This document shows, one piece after another, positions 35,341-43,459 of a DNA stretch of 64,000 nt. This stretch comes from Amphibalanus amphitrite. Lineage: Eukaryota; Arthropoda; Thecostraca; Balanomorpha; Balanidae. Below the pieces are notes generated by a model. It saw only the letters and a list, made by a program, of their open reading frames with translations, was not told where the DNA came from and did not search any database. Position numbers and translations under genes: made by a program. The stretch is from positions 1-64,000 of the forward strand of contig NW_024883029.1 in the NCBI RefSeq assembly GCF_019059575.1, in the 5' to 3' direction. Numbering within the stretch: the stretch's first letter is position 1; each line of letters begins with the position of its first letter.

Positions 35341-37365
35341 CTAGGCGGCGGCGGCGACCTCTGGGGAGAAGGCGCCGAGCTGGGTCACCAGGCCGAGGAA
35401 CGACCGTAGGTCGGTGATGTTGCCCGGCCTGGGGAAGGCCTGGATGGCACGGACTTTCTTGCCGTCGGCGGTATAGCCAGCCGAATTGATGCGAAAGCCG
35501 CAGAATTCGACCTCGTCTTCCGCGAACTGACATTTGTCCGGGTTGAGTGTGATACCGTGCTGGTCACACCTTAGCAGAATCTGCCGCACGTGCTGCAGGT
35601 GGGCGGCGTAGTCAGCGTCATAGGCCAGGACGTCGTCCACGACCTTACACGTGCGCGGGATGTCGCCGAGCGCGGCGTCACCGCGCTGGTTGTACACGTC
35701 GCCAGAGCTGACGATTCCCATTGGAGCCCTCAGGTACCGGTAGCGGCCCCACGGCGTGATAAAACACGTCAGGTCTCGTCTCTGTCTTCTGGCCGGATGG
35801 GGACCTGGTGGTACCCCGCCTTGCTGTCCAGCTTGGTGAAGTACGCAGCGCCGGGTGAGACGAAGGCGAGTGCGTCTTGAGGCGAGCGGACCGGGTACGT
35901 CGGTCGCTTCACGAACCAGTTCAGTTTCGTGAAGTCCACGGTCAGCCGACAGCCGGACACTGTGCCGTCTGACGACCCCTTGGCCACAGGAACGATCGGA
36001 TGACACCAGTCTGTGGGGTGCTCCACCGGCTCGATGATGTCCTTTTCCATCAGCTCGTCGAGTTGCAGTCGCACGTCCTCTCGCCAACAGAACGGGATAT
36101 TCCGGGCGGTGGTCACAGCGTGAGGGACGGCGTCGTCCGTCAGCTCGATCTTCATCGGCTCCCCCGTCATCTTCCGCAGGGTCGACTCCGTATCGAAGAC
36201 CCTCGGGAACTCGGCTTTCAATTTGTCGAAATCTGCCCGCCGCTGCCGTGCGGAGGGGGTGCCACCGGCGGCCGGGCGGCGGCGCGCGCGTAGGGCCGGG
36301 CGGCGGCGCCCGCCCGGTCGGGTCGGCGCCGGCCGAGCTGGCGGCCGGCCGGTCGGCGGCAGAGACGCGGCTTATGTCCCGGGTCTCCTCAGGTGCCGCC
36401 GTCGTGCCGCTGCAGCGCCGTAGTGCGGGCTGTCTGCCGGCGGCGGGGGCCTCAGGCGGCTCGCCGGGCGGCGGCGGCTCCGGTGCCCCACCGTCCGTCC
36501 CAGTCTCGGCTGCCGAGCCGCGCTGGCAAATCTGCCGGGGAAAGCTCGCCGGTAGAATTCCCAGGCCGATACAATCGTGCCACGACAGCAGTGGTGAGTG
36601 CAGTGCTCGCAGAACGGACACCTGCACGGTCTGTATGACGTCACCGAGCTGCAGGGTGAGGGCGTACGTGCCCACACAGTCCAGCCGGCGGCTGTCGGCG
36701 GCCCACAGCACAGCCGTGGAGGGCGTGAGGTCCGCTCTGCTCACTCCCATGGACTCGGCTTGTTGCAGTGAGAGGGCTGATATCTCGGCGCCTGTGTCGG
36801 GCGTCCATACGGTCGTCCGCCTGACTCCGTTTGGCAGGTGCAGCTGTAGCCGGACCTGCGGCGACCGGTGGGCCGTCACACTGTTGAGGCGCGCGCCCGG
36901 CGTCCGGGCTGCCGGCGGCGCTGGCTGCTGCCGGTTCCCCGTGTCTCTCGTGGTTGCATTCGCTGCCAGCACCGAAACCTGCCGGTGCGACGCGTCGGCA
37001 GCCGTGCTGACACGGCGGCGGCTGATTGCGCTACGGTGGCGCCGGCCCCTCCCCTGGCGGCTGCTGCTCGCGCTACGGAAGCGCCAGTCCTGTCCCTGGT
37101 GGCTGCGCTCGGAACTAGGCGTCTGCCGGCGCCGCTCTTCAGTGCCCGCGGCATGCCGGCAGACCGAGGAAAAGTGGTCCCGTTCGTGGCCATCGGTGGC
37201 AGGTGCGACCCAGGGCGGGGCAGGCACGACCGTCCGTGTGCTGCGCGGCACCGCAGCGGTCACACCGCCGGGTCTGGTCGGCCGAGCGCGAGTCCGCGCC
37301 GCTCGGCCGACCGCGCTGTCGCCGGTACTCGGAGAGCCGGCGCAGAGACGGCTCGCCCGGGCCAC
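35341..37365 (-). pseudogene. gypsy pol, protease and reverse transcriptase part
   Basis: The minus frame carries an aspartic protease with the DTGAEIS active site at about 36790-36805. RT sequence begins in another frame (35769-36221: ELTDDAVPHAVTTARNIPF, RLTVDFTKLNWFV, YFTKLDSKAGYHQVPI). It returns to the first frame with CFITPWGRYRYLRAPMG and the palm motif VVDDVLAYD near 35630-35655. The catalytic Asp pair is kept, with Val in place of the usual Tyr before it. The frame ends at a TAG at about 35343. A single base shift near 35770 and one between protease and RT are required, so the copy is broken as read. Confidence 0.8.
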
Positions 37366-38134
37366 GGATCGCCGAGCTGTTGAGACGGGCGCTCTCGGAC
37401 GCCCGGCACAGGTCGGCGGCCATCTGGAAGGTCAGATCGGGCAGTTCCAGCATGCGGCGTCTGGCCTCGTCATCACTGGTGCCCACCACCAGATGGTCTC
37501 GGAACCTATCATCGGTGCAGTTCGGGCAAAAATCACAGCAGGACGCTATCTCCTTCAGGGCGCAGATAAAATCGTCCACTGACTCGCCTGGCTCCAGCAT
37601 CCGCATGTTAAACTCGCAGCGGTCGATCACCACGTTCCGCTGCCGCCGAAGGTGGGTGTGCATGGCGGTGATTACATCGGCCATGGACGCCTCGGCCGGG
37701 ATGGGCAGGCCAAACCGGACCACGCGGGCCCAGTCGTCGTCGAGAACAGCGAGCAGGGCGGCCCGCTGCTCAGCCTCGGTGAGATCGCGGACGCCGGTGA
37801 GGAGGCAGTAGCCGGAGAACTTCTCTTTCCAGGCCTCAAACTCCTTGAGGGTAGCGGTAGCCGCCAGCCGGGGCGTGGGCGTGCCGGCGGCGGGCATGCG
37901 TGCACGCGGCCGGGCGCCGGAATCGGGCCCCGCGGCTGCCTGGGCGGGTGCCGTGGCGTCCTGCACGGCCGTCGGGCCGGGAAGCACCCGCTCCAACAGC
38001 GCGGCCATCCGCTCCTCACGTCGCGCTGCCGCTGCAGCCAGCTCCAATTACTGCTGCAGCATGCCCCGAAGTAGCTCCATCTCAGACGGCTTCTCGGCGG
38101 CGGCGGCCGACTGCGCCTCATCGCCGCCCGCCAT
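37139..38134 (-). pseudogene. gypsy gag (capsid and zinc knuckle), with a premature stop
   Basis: Gag packages element RNA. The frame starts at an ATG at 38134 and meets TAA after 28 codons (about 38047); it then stays open for 300 codons to 37139. The central part (LKEFEAWKEKFSGYCLL, FNMRMLEPGESVDDF) fits gypsy capsid regions. Near 37250 there is a Cys/His cluster, CDRCGAAQHTDGRACPALG then TCH, a single zinc-knuckle-like motif with unusual spacing. It overlaps the start of the protease/RT frame by about 230 bases, as expected for gag-pol frameshifting. The early stop may be mutation or error. Confidence 0.75.
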
Positions 38135-38149
38135 CTTGGACGCGCGCGC

Positions 38150-38800
38150 CGCACACAGATGTCACTCGCGACTGGCGACACGAGCATGAATCAGAGATTA
38201 TCCCAGCCGCTCGCCAGGTTTCGTGCCCCACCCCACGCCAGCCCGTCATCGACTTCAGTCGGCTGGGCGGCCCATCTTCCGCGATAGTCCTGAGGGCTTG
38301 CCCTCGGGGAGCGCGTGCGCCTTGGCGAAGAGCTTCGCTACCAGCACGTCTCGCCGGGCGGCCAGCGGGCACCGGCATCAGTCCGACCTCCGCCATCACT
38401 GCGTGGGCTGGGGTAAACAAGGGGCAGCCGGTGATATACGGGTCACCGCCCGCATCTCCCTCTGGAGGAGTTCCACGTGGGATTGTGGCGTCACCAGGAG
38501 CCAGGTGGCGGCCGCGTGCACCAGCACTCCACGGACGTATCCAGACGCTACAGCGCAGAGCTGTCGTTCCTCTAGTCCCCAGCCCCGCGCTGTCCGCTTG
38601 CGAAGCTGCTGGATCCCGGGCGCACTCGGGAGCGGAGACTGCGGCAATGGGCCCCGAAGTGAAGGAGCAGGTTGAGGGGGTGGCTCCGAGTAGTTTGAGA
38701 CGGTCGGCTGCTGGAGCCGACTTTTCGTCGACTTTGATGGCGCAGTCCACGGCGTCCGCGGCGCTCTAGGAGACGACGAGCAGCTGCGTATTTCACCCGC
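38150..38800 (-). mobile_element. LINE fragment (reverse transcriptase C-terminal region), minus strand
   Basis: On the minus strand YVRGVLVHAAATWL and SHVELLQREMRAVTR are typical of the region just after the RT palm of RNase-H-bearing LINEs. In another frame HAVMAEVGLMPV and GPPSRLKSMTGWRG continue the same protein, so at least one frame change is needed. It abuts the 5' side of the gypsy gag. The plus-strand fragment at 58300-58700 shows the same motifs. The antisense frames on plus are shadows. Confidence 0.72.
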
Positions 38801-39134
38801 TACCAGCATCTTGGACTATTTTGCCCAGCGCACCACAGCGTCCGTCGCCTCCTGAGTCCTGCATCCGGCCCCAGCTCAGTGTCGTCTGTTTCTATTAACA
38901 CTCTGAAATGACAAAACAATTAGCAATTAAAATCAAAGTTCAGCACTGACCAAGTTTGACCAAACTTGCCATTTCAACATAACACAGTGAGCTGTCAGAA
39001 TGCTGTTCTTTTGTGCTTTGACACAGTTGCAAAATAGGTACCTTCATACGTATATCATAGAAGTAATTACTGGTTACTATTATTGGAGGATTTTTTTACA
39101 CCGTTCTCGTCAAGTAAAATACATTATTTTCTTT
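38801..39134. other. Unassigned AT-rich DNA
   Basis: No gene supported between the LINE fragment and the next AGGTCA-rich repeat. Confidence 0.4.
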
Positions 39135-39720
39135 AACCCTATTCCTGGCGGGGGGGGGGGGGCTGGTTTTTCTTGTGCCATTGCCAAACGCCGCAAGACT
39201 GAAAGCTCATACTCGGTGACTTTTTAAAACATTCATTGCGCACATTTTGACAAAAAAGGTTACCGGGTCAGGTCAGGTCAGGTCACCAGAGGCGGTTTGG
39301 TGACCCCACCTCAGAAAAGTTTGCAATCACGCCAGAGCTAGAGTTTTTGACCGATCAATTTCTTCTCTTCAGGTTTTAGTTTGAGTACCAGTATGTGCAA
39401 TTTGTATATCTCAGAATTTTCATATATGTGACCTGAGGTCAGGCCAGACTCGTGACCTTTACATTGCAAGCCTATGGGAAAATATTGAAACGCCTCCTGC
39501 TTCGTGTAAACGAGTCAAAACCACCCAATTCTTTCAGTATTATGGAAGATTATCTCATCGGTGATGATCCTGGTGCCGCTAATTGACAGGGGCACCGGCA
39601 AAGGTCATCTGACGTCATAAATCGTTTTTCTGTCAATAAATCACGACATGATGGTGCTAAAGACTTGCAAGTGGTACCAAACTGCTCGCCTGGTCAAGGC
39701 GCGTCGTTTGGTATGCAGCA
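39135..39720. repeat. AGGTCA-rich dispersed repeat, second family, copy 2
   Basis: The order of blocks (poly-G at 39149-39162, GGTCAGGTCAGGTCAGGTCA near 39267, AAAAGTTTGCAATCA, TTTGTATATCTCAGAATTTT, GTGACCTGAGGTCAGG) matches 25675-26280. It passes into the LINE 3' end around 39700. Confidence 0.7.
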
Positions 39721-39974
39721 TGACCATACCCCGGTGCACCGTGTGCCGGGAGGAGGCCGCCACGCCCCGGCACCTCTTCTTCCGGTGCCCGGCCCTCATG
39801 GGCTGGCGTCTCCGGAGGTACGGGACGATTTTCCCGAGCCCGGAAGACGTCCGCGACGACGGAGAGGTGGCGGCCCTGGCGGCCGCCGTGAGGGACCTCC
39901 AGAGCCGCACGGCTACACCGCGGTAACGCGGCTGGATGGAACCACAACAACAACAACAACAACAACAACAACAG
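39721..39974 (+). mobile_element. LINE 3' terminal fragment with (CAA)n tail
   Basis: The plus strand encodes CTVCREEAATPRHLFFRCPA followed by VAALAAAVRDLQSRTA, the Cys/His-containing LINE C-terminus also seen at 29435-28870 on the minus strand. A stop is followed by GGATGGAACC and then ten or so ACA/CAA repeats (39944-39974), a typical simple-repeat LINE tail. The tail directly abuts Ig-domain sequence at 39975. Confidence 0.75.
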
Positions 39975-40620
39975 GTGCGCGGCGCTGAGCTGACGCCGCT
40001 GCTCCACTCTGGTCATGTCGAGGTCAGTGGCCAGCAGCTGGTGGTGCGCCGGGTCAGGTCAGGGGACGCGGGCGTATGCCGAGATCGCCGAGCTCGGAGG
40101 TGGGCAGCGCGGCGCGGAACACGCGACTGGAGGTGACAGTGACACGCCGCGCTGTCATCGAGCCCGGTCAGCTGCTGGTGACCACCAGACATCCCGCTCA
40201 GCTGACCTGTCACGTGACGCCGCCCCTGGCAGCCAGCGACATCGTCTGGTTCAAGGACGGCCGCCGTCTGCCCGCCGCCGCCAGCCGGCCGGCTCTGCAG
40301 CTGACCGGCGGCAACCGCTCCGTGGCCGGCATGTACCAGTGTCACGTGACCGATGACCTCGCCACCACCCAGGTCAGCATCGGATCGTTGCCGGCTCGGC
40401 TGCTGTTGTCGCTGGTTCAGCAGACGGTGCAGCCGGTGGTGGACACTGCGGTCACATTCACCTGTGCGGCCACCTCGTCACCGCCGCCGGCTGTCACCTG
40501 GACGAGGGACGGCGTCAGCGCCGACCAGCTGGGCGGCAGGTTCCACGTCCAGGACAGCACCTCTGGAGTTAAGGACGTCACTAGTCAGCTGACGATTCAG
40601 CAGGTGTTCCGTTTCAGCAG
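39975..40620 (+). pseudogene. Dscam-like Ig-domain fragment, plus strand
   Basis: Two to three consecutive Ig domains of the Dscam type, without introns. The first is partial (VSGQQLVVRRVRSGDAGV), then a frame change near 40075. The second spans about 40140-40370 (LTCHVTP, IVWFKDGRRLP, SVAGMYQCHV). The third spans about 40400-40600 (VQQTVQPVVDTAVTFTCAA, VTWTRDGV, SQLTIQQV) and stops before its second cysteine. Dscam proteins are cell-surface receptors in neurons and, in arthropods, haemocytes. The fragment ends at an inverted repeat. Lack of introns plus frameshifts suggests a retrocopy or degraded duplicate. Confidence 0.7.
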
Positions 40621-40714
40621 GTGTCACAGCTAACCTCTCCGACGGATCACCCTCCCGGTTCTGAGCTCCGGGGTCACTGCCTCCCATTGACAGACTTTTC
40701 TGGCGGCGGCAGCG
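40621..40714. repeat. Inverted repeat arm bordering the Dscam-like segment (left)
   Basis: From GTCACAGCTAACC to AAAGTCT-complement this ~90-bp block is the near-exact reverse complement of 42992-43072 (shared pieces include CCTCCCATTGACAGAC and GGATCACCCTCCCGGTTCTG). The two arms flank the inverted and re-inverted Ig/FN3 pieces. Confidence 0.82.
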
Positions 40715-42480
40715 GAGATATCATTGCTCCGTCTGCGGCGTGGATGGCCAGCCGGGTGGTAGACTCTGTGGTGCCGGCCGCGCTGTGGGCGCTCACCAAC
40801 AGCTGGTAGACTGTGACCGGCAGCAGACTGCACAACTCGGCTACGTCCAGGTCGGCCGGGAACGGGCCCTCGCGCCGCCGGCCAGCCACAGGCAGCTGAG
40901 ACCGATGGAGGAGGGTGACACGACCCGGCAGGTCAGCTGACGCGGCGCCACCTCCGGCACTCCCTCCTCTGTGGTGGCGGTGACGGGCGAGCTGGCAGGA
41001 CCCTGGCCGGCTCGGTTACAGGCGCTCATCGGGACTGAGTATGCCGTGTTGGGCTGCAGGTGTTTGAGGAGCAGCACCAGCTCCGGTCGGCAGACGGACC
41101 TGGTCAGGGTGATCTGGTCGACCAGCCGGACGTAGGTGGCCTGTATCCGTCCGTGGGTCAGCGACTGCGGCGGCGGTGGGCTCCACGTCAGCCGCAGGGT
41201 GCGAGGCCCGGCAGGTCGTAGCCGGGCGCCGAGCGGCGGCCCGCCGCCCGGGCGGCTCCGGCTCGGTGTGCACCCTCAGCGCGCCGCTGGGCTCGCTGCT
41301 GCCGTGCCGATTCACGAAGAACACATGCAGCCGGTACGAGGCGCTGGGCTGGAGGCCGGCCACCAGCGCACTCCGCTGCCGGGCCAACACTGTCTCATTG
41401 ACTCCCAGCTGCCAGACCCAGCCGGCGGCTCGGCGACGCACTGAACCACGTAGTGCGCCACGACGCTGTTGCCGTCGTACCTGGGCGGCCAGGCCACCAG
41501 CACGGATCGCAAGGTGACGGACGCCAGCCGCCGATCGGAGGGCGGCTCCGGCCGCTCCGTCACTATCACGTGCCGCGCGGTGCTGTCCTCGCCGTGACTG
41601 TTGCGTACGTGTAGGTGCCGCCGTCGGTCCGTCGCGCCGCCGTCAGTGTCAGCTGGGAGGAGCCGTCCGCAGCCGTTACCTGCACAGTGACGTCTCCGTC
41701 CGCCGGGGTCACCGGAGCTCGGTCGGGATCGCCAGCAGATGGCTGCGCCGGTACCAGCTCAGCTGCAGCGGCCGGTCACCGAACGGCGCCAGACACCACC
41801 GAGGCGGCTCTCTGACGCTGCTGGAAACGAGCCGGCACCGTAATGCCGTGCGGCGCGGCGCGCCGCAGCGGCTCGTCCACGCCTTTGTCGGCGCTGTAGC
41901 CGTTTTCTATGCCGCCGATCTCGGCGACCGTCAGCGGCGACAGGCAGCCGTCGGCGCCGCCCGACGGAGGATGAGCCGCCTGTTGGCGGAGCCCCGGAGC
42001 GCGGCGGCTGAAGTGAAAGTCCAGTCCATGAGACAATAAACGGTGGCTGATCGGCCGCCGAACAGTTGAAGTCACGACGCTGCCGCCCAGTGCCACTTCC
42101 CTGTCCACCATCTGGTGAAGCCAGCGCGGCGGCACTCTGACGCGGAGCTCGGCCGAGTCCGAGTGGCGGCTGCCGGTTACCGCGTTGGCCGCAGCCTGGT
42201 CGGCTCGCACGCACTGGAACACCAGGCTACTGTAGAACTCTGCGCCGACCGTCTCCAGGCGGTGGACGGCCAGCGAATGGTTGCCGCGCGGCCAGCTGAA
42301 GGTGATGGGCAGGTCGCCGAAGGTCACCAGACACGAGACCTGCGCCCGGTCGCCCACCTCCAGAGACGCCGGTAAGCTAAACGGAGCGATCCGCGGCGGC
42401 TCGATAACGCTGACGTCGACGAGTCCAGTGGCGGTGCGCCCGTCGCTGCCGGTGGCTCGGCAGCTGTAGAGGCCGCCGGC
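40715..42480 (-). pseudogene. Dscam-like Ig and FN3 domains, minus strand, scrambled
   Basis: On the minus strand, from right to left: an Ig domain (MGDRAQVSCLVTFGDLPI, AELRVRVPPRW, 42357-42090) and the start of the next (ALGGSV). Then an Ig end (GTYTY, NSHGEDSTARHVIVTERP, about 41640-41560) leads into FN3 no. 1 (SVLVAWPPRYDGNSVVAHY, YRLHVFFVNRHGSSEPSG), a second FN3 (RLTWSPPPP, LKHLQPNTAYSVPMSACNRA, TATTEEGVPE), and the beginning of a third. That joins directly to what looks like the end of a last FN3 (LLPVTVYQLLVSAHSAAGTTES, 40835-40740). The order follows Dscam up to FN3 no. 3; the jump to the final FN3 is a deletion. Several frame changes are needed. Confidence 0.68.
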
Positions 42481-42499
42481 CTCTACGGCGGTCTGGGCG

Positions 42500-42991
42500 G
42501 CGCGGCCGCCCGGCCTGGCCGGGCGATTGAAGATGAAGCTGAAGGATCTAGACCACCACCAGAGCTACGAGGTGTGGGTGGCGGCCGTCAACGAAGCCGG
42601 GCAGGGCGCACCATCCCGAGCGCTGCTCTATCGGCCCAACACAAACATTGCGGCACGAAAAAATAGCCTCGTTCTCGCGACTGGTACTTGCCGAGCAGGC
42701 GCGGCCGCTACTGGTGCAGTGCCTGGCGGTGGGCTGGCCGGCGGCGCGACCCGTCTGGAGCGCCGACCGGCCGCTGGCGCAGCTAGGCACCGCCATCCGC
42801 GAGAATGGCAGTCTGTTATCAGCGACGAGCCGGCAAGCCCGAAACTGGACCTGCTCGGTGGCGAGCGACGCGATGACGTTGCGTGTGCTGGTGAAGCGTC
42901 CGGCGCGCGCCGCAACGCCCGCCGTGCTCGGCGTCGGCCGCCACTGGGTGCGGGTCGGCTGGAGTCTGCTGGGCTGGAGTACTTTTCTGCT
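42500..42991 (+). pseudogene. Dscam-like FN3/Ig/FN3 fragment, plus strand
   Basis: Plus strand: end of an FN3 domain (LKDLDHHQSYEVWVAAVNEA, 42540-42600), then in a shifted frame an Ig domain (KIASFSRLVLAEQ, LLVQCLAVGWPAARPVWS, ENGSLLSA, WTCSVAS; 42650-42880) and the start of another FN3 (VLGVGRHWVRVGWSL). The FN3-Ig-FN3 order matches the unique Ig that interrupts the FN3 series in Dscam. It fills the gap left on the minus-strand segment but in opposite orientation. The frame change falls at an A run near 42658-42664. Confidence 0.7.
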
Positions 42992-43072
42992 GCCGCCAGA
43001 AAAGTCTGTCAATGGGAGGCAGTGACGCCGGGGCTCAGAACCGGGAGGGTGATCCGTCGGAGGGGTTAGCTG
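42992..43072. repeat. Inverted repeat arm bordering the Dscam-like segment (right)
   Basis: Reverse complement of 40621-40714 (AAAAGTCTGTCAATGGGAGG, CAGTGACGCC, AACCGGGAGGGTGATCCGTC). It follows the truncated FN3 on the plus strand just as the left arm follows the last FN3 on the minus strand. Confidence 0.82.
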
Positions 43073-43074
43073 TG

Positions 43075-43235
43075 ACCTCCCACCGGGGAAGGTCAGCTAT
43101 CACTGGGAAGGGTTCGCTGCCACCAGCCACCGGGCAAGGTCATCCCCCACCAGGGAGTGTCAGCTGTCTTTGGGGAGGATCAGATGGCGAGGATCAGCTG
43201 TCACTGGAGAGGATTCAGCTGTCAGGAGAAATACC
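43075..43235. repeat. Degenerate ~25-bp tandem repeat
   Basis: Variants of GATCAGCTGTCACTGGAGAG recur (near 43091, 43158, 43180, 43192, 43216), a decayed minisatellite adjoining the inverted repeat. Confidence 0.5.
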
Positions 43236-43294
43236 ACTTGTATTATGGGGTTTAGAACAGCTGGAATGGCAGCTCTGTAGCTTGAGCAGACACC

Positions 43295-43459
43295 ATGGGC
43301 GGCCGAACGAGGAGGGCACCGGGGCACCGTGACGTGCCCCCCTTTGGTTTTGACATTTTAACATTAGCCCTATGGGCGTTGCATGGAAAGAATGGGACTT
43401 GGACCAAAAGTCTGCAGTGTCCCCCCCCCCCCCTAATTGAAGGTGTTCCGCCGCTACTG
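43295..43459. mobile_element. ~160-bp MITE, copy 3 of 3
   Basis: Same element as at 2049-2199 and 27625-27773, with small insertions (GACGT after CACCGT; CTTGG before ACCAAAAG). It ends GTTCCGCCGCTA, the complement of the left-end motif. Confidence 0.78.

Larger units (their letters stand above)
33241..38134 (-). mobile_element. Ty3/gypsy-type LTR retrotransposon, damaged, minus strand
   Basis: Read from right to left it has the order gag, protease, reverse transcriptase, RNase H, integrase, which defines the Ty3/gypsy group. The coding part runs from a possible gag start at 38134 to the integrase stop at 33583. There are in-frame stops (about 38047, 35343 and 35137) and a frame change in the RT near 35770, so this copy is not autonomous as read. 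No 5' LTR is seen to the right of gag: LINE-like sequence starts within about 80 bases. A direct repeat of the segment left of 33583 was not found on the right side either. A poly-C run lies at 33237-33248. Confidence 0.88.

Noticed and set aside
36248-37582. 444-codon plus-strand frame, and 33697-34317 plus
   Set aside because: They lie antisense to gypsy gag/pol, whose protease, RT and integrase motifs are unmistakable; high GC content keeps the antisense open.
41776-42375. Plus-strand frames over 41136-42375 as genes
   Set aside because: They are antisense to clear Dscam-like Ig/FN3 domains on the minus strand.
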